In this document: in pieces, positions 7,554-12,316 of the stretch
Layout of the letters: the number at the start of each line of letters is the position of its first letter
Numbering within the stretch: the stretch's first letter is position 1
Assembly (NCBI GenBank): GCA_036337765.1
Contig: JAYZDP010000044.1
Coordinates: 1-12,316, forward strand
Length of the DNA stretch: 12,316 nucleotides
Origin: JAYZDP01 sp036337765
Lineage (GTDB): Bacteria; Acidobacteriota; Thermoanaerobaculia; Multivoradales; Multivoraceae
Direction of reading: 5' to 3'
Program-made: the position numbers and the translations under genes
The notes under the pieces: model-generated
What the model saw: the letters and a program-made list of their open reading frames with translations, nothing else
Databases searched by the model: none
Told to the model about the DNA's origin: nothing

Positions 7554-8560
7554 CACAAAACGGCGCACTGCTGACCGTTCGTGATCTGAAGGTCCGCTTT
7601 CCGGTGCGCTCTGGGGGCCTGTTCCGCCGTGTCACGGGCGCGGTGCGCGCGGTCGACGGCGTCGATCTTGACGTCTACTCCGGCGAGACGCTCGGCCTGG
7701 TCGGCGAGTCGGGCTGCGGCAAATCGACCACTGGTCGAGGAATTCTCCAGCTGGAGCGTCCGACCGGGGGCGAGGTCACCTTCGACGGCATCGAGTTGAC
7801 GAGTGAGTGGCAGGAGCGGCTCGGCCGCTGGGTGTGGAGCGAGACCCTGCGCAACCTACGCGGCCGCATGCAGATGATCTTTCAGGATCCCTACGCCAGC
7901 CTCGACCCGCGAATGACGGTGGAGTCGATCGTTGGCGAGCCACTGAGGACCTTCGGCGTCGCCTCGGGCAGCGAGCTGCAGGCTCGAGTGCAGGAGCTGA
8001 TGCGCCGGGTCGGGATGGACCCGCGCTACATCCGTCGATATCCGCATGAGTTCTCCGGAGGCCAGCGCCAGCGCATCGGCATCGCTCGCGCCCTGGCGCT
8101 CGAGCCCGAGTTGATCGTGGCCGACGAACCGATCTCGGCCCTCGACGTCTCGATCCAGGCGCAGATCCTCAACCTGATGGAGAAGCTCCAAGACGAGCTC
8201 GGGCTGACCTACATCTTCATCGCGCACGATCTCGCGGCGGTGCGCCACATCAGCGACCGGATCGCGGTCATGTACCTCGGCCGCATCGCCGAGATCGCCG
8301 GCGCTCGGGAGATCTACCGCGCCCCGGCTCATCCCTACACCAAGGCACTGATCTCGGCGGTACCGATTCCCGACCCGAAGATCGAGCGCGGCCGTCACCG
8401 AATTCTGTTGCGCGGCGACGTCCCGAGCCCGATCCACCCGCCCCCCGGCTGCCCGTTTCACCCGCGCTGCCCGGAAGCGATCGACCGGTGCAGGACCGAG
8501 GTGCCGAAGCTCGTCCAGCTCGGTGGAGGCCACCAGGCGTCCTGTCATCTGGTGGAGTAG
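7550..8560 (+). CDS. oppF: Oligopeptide ABC transporter ATP-binding protein (OppF/DppF-like)
   Basis: 336 residues from GTG 7550, the usual OppF length. Numbered from there: Walker A GESGCGKST at 52-60, signature FSGGQRQR at 168-175, Walker B LIVADEP at 188-194, H-loop His226. The C-terminal domain carries Cys301, 307, 314 and 332, the same four-cysteine spacing as OppD. The protein forms the ATPase pair with OppD. The reading frame stays open upstream to 7469, but that would add 27 residues inside oppD. GTG 7550 overlaps the oppD TGA (GTGA) and has GAGGG at 7536-7540, spacing 9, so it is the better start. The TAG stop at 8558-8560 is followed in the same frame by the PD40 remnant. Confidence 0.93.
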   Translation: MTQNGALLTVRDLKVRFPVRSGGLFRRVTGAVRAVDGVDLDVYSGETLGLVGESGCGKSTTGRGILQLERPTGGEVTFDGIELTSEWQERLGRWVWSETLRNLRGRMQMIFQDPYASLDPRMTVESIVGEPLRTFGVASGSELQARVQELMRRVGMDPRYIRRYPHEFSGGQRQRIGIARALALEPELIVADEPISALDVSIQAQILNLMEKLQDELGLTYIFIAHDLAAVRHISDRIAVMYLGRIAEIAGAREIYRAPAHPYTKALISAVPIPDPKIERGRHRILLRGDVPSPIHPPPGCPFHPRCPEAIDRCRTEVPKLVQLGGGHQASCHLVE

Positions 8561-9211
8561 ACGCGGCGAGCGCGCTCGCGCGCCTACGTCGGTTCGGTGT
8601 GGACCGGCGACGGCGCTCACATTGCCTTCTCGAGCTCGCCTGATCCGGAGCAACGGGTTCGGCCACGCATCAAGTGGAAGGCGGCAGACGGGACCGGCGA
8701 GATCGAGGCGTTGACCGAGGCGGGGACGACGCTGCAGCTGCCACAGGGCCTCAGCCCGGATGGCTCGCAGCTCGTCTTCACCGAACTGGCTGAGGACACC
8801 GGCTGGGACGTCTGGACGCTCGATCTCGAGGGCCGCGAGGCTCGGCCGGTGCTTGACACGGAGTACAACGAAGACTCGGCGGACCTGTCGCCGGATGGCC
8901 GATGGCTGGCGTTCCAGTCGGATAGCACCGGCACCAACGAGGTATACGTGCGTCCCTTCTCCGACGTCGAAGGTGGTCTGTGGCAGATTTCGAACGGGTC
9001 GGGCCAAGAGCCCAACTGGAGTCCCGACGGTCGGTGACTCTACTTCCGCTCGGCAGACTCGATGTTCGCCGTCGAGGTGTCTACCGCCGACCGCTTTCTC
9101 ATAGTGCGGGAGTCGACGACACTCGACCGCGGTGACAGCCCCCGCGTCCCGCGTGTCGTCCAGAACTGGTCGGCCGAGTTGGCCAGCCTGGCTCCGGCTG
9201 GCGCTCCCTGA
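8561..9211 (+). pseudogene. Decayed C-terminal part of a PD40/TolB-like beta-propeller protein
   Basis: Translation from 8561 in the oppF frame gives a PD40 propeller lacking its beginning. It shows G-S-V-W-T-G-D-G-A-H-I-A-F (a blade start), L-S-P-D-G-S-Q-L-V-F-T-E, L-S-P-D-G-R-W-L-A-F-Q-S, E-V-Y-V-R-P-F, and P-N-W-S-P-D-G-R. A TGA at 9035-9037 then interrupts it. Past the stop the same frame continues L-Y-F-R-S-A-D-S-M-F-A-V-E-V and ends R-V-V-Q-N-W-S-A-E-L-A-S-L to a TGA at 9209-9211. That end is the normal C-terminus of the family (NWxxEL). Between A-V-E-V-S-T and D-R-F-L-I-V about 25-30 residues expected in relatives seem to be missing. So it has a lost N-terminus, a nonsense codon and an internal deletion. 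Such tails occur on Ser/Thr kinases and TolB-like proteins of Acidobacteriota. A GTG at 8597 could start a 146-residue peptide, but I do not regard it as a functional gene. Confidence 0.8.
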
Positions 9212-9263
9212 CTTCCGTGGTCGGGGGCGGGTCGATAGCATCTCGCAGTCTCGAACTACGAAC

Positions 9264-9268
9264 GGAGG
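9264..9268 (+). promoter_or_regulatory. Ribosome binding site of the mscS-like gene
   Basis: GGAGG is 7 bases before ATG 9276. It fixes the start there rather than at an upstream GTG (9132), which would add 48 low-complexity residues overlapping the pseudogene tail. Confidence 0.75.
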
Positions 9269-9275
9269 CGCAGAA

Positions 9276-10106
9276 ATGGACTACGACGTGACCGCGCTAG
9301 CGGCGCAGATGCAGCAGTTGACTCTCGAATGGGGGCTGAAGATCCTAGGGGCCGTTGCGGTCTACTTTGTTGGCTGGCTCATTGCCCGGACCGTACGGCG
9401 TGCCCTGCACAGGCTGTTTCGCAAGACCGACTTCGACGAGACGCTCGAGGTTTTCCTGACGAGCCTCGCCTACTGGATGGTGCTCGCGTTCACCCTGGTC
9501 GCCGTTCTCGGCGCTTTCGGGATCCAGACGACCTCGATCATCGCGGTGCTCGCCTCGGCCGGCCTCGCGATCGGTCTGGCGATGCAGGGGACGCTCTCGA
9601 ACTTCGCCGCCGGGTTCATGATCCTCATCTTCCGCCCCTTCAAGCTCGGTGACTTCATCGAGGCCGGCGGCGTGTCGGGCTCGGTGTGCGATGTCGGTCT
9701 CTTCTCGACGGGGCTGAACACTAGCGACAACGTGCGCATTATGGTTCCCAACGGACGGATCTTCGGCGAGACGATCAAGAACTACTCGGTGAACGAGACC
9801 CGGCGTATCGACATGGTGCTCGGCATCTCTTACGACGACGACATCACGAAGGCGCTCGAAGTCATCGATCGGGTCCTCGGCGACGAGCCACGCCTGCTCC
9901 CGGATCCGGCGTCGATCGTGGCCGTGTCCGAGCTTGCCGATTCATCGGTCAACATCGTCGTCAGGCCGTGGTGCCGCCGGTCCGACTACTGGACGGTTCG
10001 CTGCGACCTGACGCGCAGCTTCAAGGAAGCGCTCGAGGCCGCCGGGTGCTCGATTCCATATCCTCAGACCGAGGTCCATCTCCGAAGCGTGGGGGAGGCC
10101 GCCTAG
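9276..10106 (+). CDS. mscS: Small-conductance mechanosensitive channel (MscS family)
   Basis: 276 residues, close to E. coli MscS (286) in length and layout. It is an inner-membrane heptameric channel that opens under membrane tension and releases solutes during hypo-osmotic shock. Membrane segments are at about 19-40, 58-82 and 86-120. The third, pore-lining helix has the packed Gly/Ala pattern (A-S-A-G-L-A-I-G-L-A-M-Q-G-T-L-S-N-F-A-A-G), followed by FRPFKLGDFI. The beta domain has VPNGRIFGETIKNYS (157-171), and the C-terminal alpha/beta domain ends in S-I-P-Y-P-Q-T-E-V-H. No N-terminal extension or extra domain is present. It starts 64 bp after the PD40 remnant with its own ribosome site, so it is probably separate from opp. 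Its TAG stop overlaps that of the converging SMP-30-like gene. Confidence 0.94.
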   Translation: MDYDVTALAAQMQQLTLEWGLKILGAVAVYFVGWLIARTVRRALHRLFRKTDFDETLEVFLTSLAYWMVLAFTLVAVLGAFGIQTTSIIAVLASAGLAIGLAMQGTLSNFAAGFMILIFRPFKLGDFIEAGGVSGSVCDVGLFSTGLNTSDNVRIMVPNGRIFGETIKNYSVNETRRIDMVLGISYDDDITKALEVIDRVLGDEPRLLPDPASIVAVSELADSSVNIVVRPWCRRSDYWTVRCDLTRSFKEALEAAGCSIPYPQTEVHLRSVGEAA

Positions 10107-10951
10107 GGCCACCCTGCGCCGGGGACCTCGACGTCGGTGACTTCTACCCGTCCTGTGGTCGAGGTCATGGCCTCGGGGCCCGAGGTCTTGGCCGTGCAGA
10201 CGCACAGCGTGCGCCGGTCGGCGCCTCCGAGCATGCAGGCGAACGCCCCCTGCGTGTCGGTGGAGACACGATCGACGATCTCGCCGCCCTCGTGCACGCG
10301 AATGACCACGTTGTTGCGCGGATCCGCCGACCAGATGGCTCCCTCGACGTCGAGGCAGATGCCGTCGGGGACGTGACCACCTAGGTCGGCCCACACCCTG
10401 CGGTTCGACAAGTTTCCGTCTGAGTCGCGGTCATAGGCGGTCAGCCGTCCACCACCGGTCTCTCCCACGATCAAGGTGGCACCGTCCGGGGTGATGACAG
10501 TGCCGTTCGGGAACTGCAGATCCTCGGCGGCGACGGAGGTGGCCCCGTCGGGATCGACTCGGACCATGTTGGTCGATCTCGGCCCCTCGCCAATGTGGCG
10601 ATCGAAGCCGAAGTTGCCGACGTAGGCTCGACCGTCCGCATCGACCACCATGTCGTTGCAGTGGCTCGGCGCCAGGTCTGAGAGATCCGCGGCCTCGGTC
10701 AGGCCGTCCGGGTCGAGACGCAGCAGCCGCCGGTCGCGCATCGAGACGACCAGCAGCCGGCCGTCCGGAAGCCAGCCCAGCCCCGACGGCTGGTTCGGCA
10801 CTTCGCAGATCGTCTCAGGGTTGCCGTCGAGATCGACCGCGAGCACCCGGTGCGAGTAGAAGTCGGAGAAGAACAGCCTGCCGTCGTGCCAGCGTGGGCC
10901 CTCAGGGAAGGTCAGTCCGTCAAGGATCACCCGAAGCTCGCGATTACTCAT
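10103..10951 (-). CDS. SMP-30/gluconolactonase-like beta-propeller protein
   Basis: 282 residues, the size of a single six-bladed propeller of the SMP-30/gluconolactonase/LRE family. Candidate metal ligands match the family: Glu17 in F-P-E-G-P-R-W, Asn99 in H-C-N-D-M, Asn149 in F-P-N-G-T and Asp197 in V-P-D-G-I. Members are calcium- or zinc-dependent lactonases or related hydrolases; the substrate here is unknown. No signal peptide is seen, so it is probably cytoplasmic. Start: ATG at 10951-10949 has AGGAG (10964-10960) at 8-base spacing; the frame is open further upstream, but that part is the shadow of the neighbour. The ATG lies in ATGAGTAA and overlaps the upstream gene by 8 bp, implying translational coupling. 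The stop shares a CTAG with that of mscS. Confidence 0.85.
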   Translation of the reverse strand: MSNRELRVILDGLTFPEGPRWHDGRLFFSDFYSHRVLAVDLDGNPETICEVPNQPSGLGWLPDGRLLVVSMRDRRLLRLDPDGLTEAADLSDLAPSHCNDMVVDADGRAYVGNFGFDRHIGEGPRSTNMVRVDPDGATSVAAEDLQFPNGTVITPDGATLIVGETGGGRLTAYDRDSDGNLSNRRVWADLGGHVPDGICLDVEGAIWSADPRNNVVIRVHEGGEIVDRVSTDTQGAFACMLGGADRRTLCVCTAKTSGPEAMTSTTGRVEVTDVEVPGAGWP

Positions 10952-11819
10952 CCTCGGCGCTCCTGTCGGCAATCGGCGTACGCAGCTGCATGCCCCAGTG
11001 CTCGCCCCTGCGAGTGAATACATAGAGCATTCTGCCGCCGCCGTAGCGCGTGCCGTCCGCGCGGTAGCGGCTGAAGTCGACGGCCGCGTGAACCTTGGTC
11101 GTCGTGGCCCGCACGACATCGAAAGAGTCGAAGCTGCTACGCGCCCAACCCTGCCCACTGCGCAACGCCTCGAAGTCGGTCGAGAAGCCTTCGGCCTCCT
11201 CCGCCACCACCAGCCGATCTCCGAAGAGGGTCACGAAGGGGAAGTGCATGGCCGAGCGCAGGGCGTCATTGCTGGCGGTGTTCCAAGCTGCAATGAAGGC
11301 CTGCGCCGCGCCTTGGCCGGCTGCGGTGCCGGTCGGGTCGCGCATGGCGTCAGGGGGGCCGAGGATCGATCGCACCTGTACGCCCCAGCGTTCGTCTCGG
11401 AGGGTCATGATCCAGAGCGCCGCGAGGGTCGTGTAGGTCTCGCCCTGGGCGTTCTGGCGGCTGAAGACGAGCTCGAAGTGCACCTTGTCCGGCGAGACGT
11501 AAGTGGTGTCGACCGACTCGAGAGTGCTCTTCGCCCAGCCCTCGCGGCGGCTCATTGCGTCGAAATCGACCGCAATCTCCCCCTCTGTCTTGGCAACCCG
11601 TGCGCCTGCCTCGCCGACCAGGAAGACGTGTGGGAGATGGATGACGTCGGCCAGCCCCGCGTTGTCGGCAGCGTTCCAGACGACGAAGAATCGGTCGACG
11701 GCTGCTCGCGCATCCGCCTCACTGGCAAGGGCGCCCCCGGTGAGGGCGAAGGCGGGCAGGATAGCCGCCAAAAGGATGGCTGCACGCGGCGCGCCTCCGA
11801 GGCGCTTGGGCACGTTCAT
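10944..11819 (-). CDS. Secreted protein with two tandem NTF2-like (SnoaL/DUF4440-type) domains
   Basis: 291 residues. A signal peptide (about 1-33, A-L-A before S33) is followed by two homologous domains, about 36-153 and 168-284. They align along their length: V-W-N-A-A-D-N with A-W-N-T-A-S-N; H-L-P-H-V-F-L with H-F-P-F-V-T-L; D-F-D-A-M...G-W-A-K-S with D-F-E-A-L...G-W-A-R-S; K-V-H-F-E-L-V-F-S-R with K-V-H-A-A-V-D-F-S-R; R-W-G-V-Q-V-R-S with H-W-G-M-Q-L-R-T. The fold is the cone-shaped NTF2-like one, used by enzymes and by binding proteins; no function can be named. No Shine-Dalgarno sequence precedes ATG 11819; a TAGAAT lies 6 bases upstream. It is the first gene of a two-gene unit with the SMP-30-like protein. 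Confidence 0.8.
   Translation of the reverse strand: MNVPKRLGGAPRAAILLAAILPAFALTGGALASEADARAAVDRFFVVWNAADNAGLADVIHLPHVFLVGEAGARVAKTEGEIAVDFDAMSRREGWAKSTLESVDTTYVSPDKVHFELVFSRQNAQGETYTTLAALWIMTLRDERWGVQVRSILGPPDAMRDPTGTAAGQGAAQAFIAAWNTASNDALRSAMHFPFVTLFGDRLVVAEEAEGFSTDFEALRSGQGWARSSFDSFDVVRATTTKVHAAVDFSRYRADGTRYGGGRMLYVFTRRGEHWGMQLRTPIADRSAEDE
10960..10964 (-). promoter_or_regulatory. Ribosome binding site of the SMP-30-like gene
   Basis: On the minus strand AGGAG precedes ATG 10951 by 8 bases, inside the end of the NTF2-like gene. It decides the start of the downstream gene. Confidence 0.65.
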
Positions 11820-11825
11820 GAACCG

Positions 11826-11831
11826 ATTCTA
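11826..11831 (-). promoter_or_regulatory. Possible -10 element (TAGAAT) of the NTF2-like gene
   Basis: TAGAAT on the minus strand matches 5 of 6 positions of TATAAT and ends 6 bases before ATG 11819. No -35 match stands at the right distance. The position suits a leaderless transcript, consistent with the missing Shine-Dalgarno sequence. Weak evidence. Confidence 0.25.
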
Positions 11832-11859
11832 GAGGAGCCGGCCGGGTCGCCGTTGGTGG

Positions 11860-12266
11860 CTACTCGTAGCGCAGTGCGCTGGCTGGGGGGATACGCGTGG
11901 CGCGTCGCCCTGACCCGCACCAACAATCCCCGGGGCAGCACGCCCAATCCGATCGAGAGTACGAGGCCCAGCACCAGTCCCGCGGCAGCCAGTGACATGG
12001 CCTCGCGCATGACGAGGCGAAGCACATCCCGACCGGTCGCCCCCAATCGCCATCTGCACGCCGAACTCCCTTGTGCGCCGCGAGATCGAGAAGGCGCGGA
12101 CGCCGTACAGGCCCACGATTGCGAGAAACAGTGCGATCACTCCGAAAAAGGTGAAGATCGATGCGGCTGCCTGCAACTCGAGCTCGGTGTCGATCTCGTC
12201 GCGGATCTCGGCAGCTGAGCGCCAGGGGAAGCGAAAGCGGCGGCGAAAGCCGGGCACCTTTGGCAT
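11860..12266 (-). pseudogene. Remnant of an ADOP-type (MacB/FtsX-like) ABC permease, two ends fused, two frame changes
   Basis: ATG 12266 begins MPKVPGFRRRFRFPWRS then E-I-R-D-E-I-D-T-E-L-E, the cytoplasmic leader typical of ADOP permeases (normally about 800 residues). After about 32 residues it jumps straight into the last FtsX domain: F-F-G-V-I-A-L-F-L-A-I-V-G-L-Y-G-V-R-A-F-S-I-S, then S-R-R-T-R-E-F-G-V-Q-M-A-I-G. Nearly the whole middle is gone. At a run of five C (plus strand 12040-12044) one extra base shifts the frame; the next frame continues G-A-T-G-R-D-V-L-R-L-V-M-R-E and L-G-L-V-L-S-I-G-L-G. Near 11905-11915 a second break leads to a third frame with the family ending R-R-A-T-R-I-P-P-A-S-A-L-R-Y-E and TAG at 11862-11860. 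No single frame codes a working permease. It retains a good ribosome site and a PadR-like tail upstream, the usual ADOP gene order. Confidence 0.85.
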
Positions 12267-12273
12267 CTTTCAG

Positions 12274-12279
12274 CCTCCT
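12274..12279 (-). promoter_or_regulatory. Ribosome binding site of the ADOP remnant
   Basis: AGGAGG on the minus strand lies 7 bases before ATG 12266 and touches the stop codon of the PadR-like gene. It supports the remnant's start and shows the two genes once formed a coupled unit. Confidence 0.7.
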
Positions 12280-12316
12280 CAGACGGCCTCGAGGACTTTG
12301 AAGACTGCGCTCGCGT
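12279..12316 (-). CDS. C-terminal end of a probable PadR-family transcriptional regulator
   Basis: Only the last 11 codons lie in the window: A-S-A-V-F-K-V-L-E-A-V, then TGA at 12281-12279. This resembles the helix that ends PadR regulators found directly before ADOP permeases. The stop sits 12 bases before the permease ATG. The call leans on both the short tail and its position; the sequence alone is too short to prove it. Confidence 0.5.
   Translation of the reverse strand, partial: ASAVFKVLEAV

Noticed and set aside
9035..9037. TGA in the PD40 frame as selenocysteine or programmed readthrough
   Set aside because: The family has no conserved Cys at this position, no hairpin of the right type was noticed downstream, and other lesions point to decay.
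7856..9241. 461-residue open frame on the minus strand opposite oppF and the PD40 remnant
   Set aside because: It is a shadow of high-GC codon usage: no domain is recognisable and it crosses a real gene and a pseudogene.
10998..12218. 406-residue plus-strand frame across the NTF2-like gene and the ADOP remnant
   Set aside because: Antisense to a gene with a signal peptide and duplicated domains, and to a recognisable permease remnant; it has no family features.
11829..12266. A functional mini-permease of 145 residues
   Set aside because: After the C5 run the frame leaves the FtsX sequence, and the true continuation is found in two other frames.

Overview
The window is GC-rich, densely coded bacterial DNA. 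Three protein families seen only as ends or remnants point to Acidobacteriota. The first is a broken permease of the ADOP type (acidobacterial duplicated orphan permease). The second is a PadR-like tail directly upstream of it, the usual partner of such permeases. The third is a remnant of a PD40/TolB-like propeller ending in the NW-x-x-EL motif common at the C-terminus of acidobacterial kinase-propeller proteins. The assignment is inference from family distribution; there is no rRNA or other phylogenetic marker here.

Layout. 1-279 (minus) is the 5' end of an RND-type membrane fusion protein, divergent from a nitroreductase (360-1028, plus). A secreted Asp-box (BNR) beta-propeller protein (1022-2506) overlaps the nitroreductase stop by 7 bp. 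After 67 bp comes a complete oligopeptide ABC importer: oppA (2574-4517), oppB (4532-5449), oppC (5446-6567), oppD (6570-7553) and oppF (7550-8560). It is tightly packed with 4-bp stop/start overlaps or very short gaps. Directly after the oppF stop, in the same frame, lies a decayed PD40 propeller tail (8561-9211). Next is an intact MscS-type mechanosensitive channel (9276-10106).

On the minus strand, reading right to left, are a PadR-like C-terminal tail (12279-12316), an ADOP permease reduced to its two ends with two frame changes (11860-12266), a secreted protein made of two tandem NTF2-like domains (10944-11819), and an SMP-30/gluconolactonase-like propeller (10103-10951) coupled to it by an 8-bp overlap. 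The last gene converges on mscS, and both stop codons share one CTAG.

Function. The core is a peptide importer: a lipoprotein binding protein hands peptides to the OppB/OppC pore, driven by the OppD/OppF ATPases. Two of its parts are unusual. OppA carries about 70 extra residues in its N-terminal lobe, and OppC carries about 70-80 extra periplasmic residues with a CRRC motif after its first membrane segment. The BNR protein upstream may act in the same periplasmic or surface process, but nothing in the sequence proves it. I found no CRISPR array, tRNA, rRNA, insertion sequence or phage gene. The most noteworthy items are the paired insertions in OppA and OppC, the two strongly decayed genes from families expanded in Acidobacteriota, and two genes that may be leaderless.
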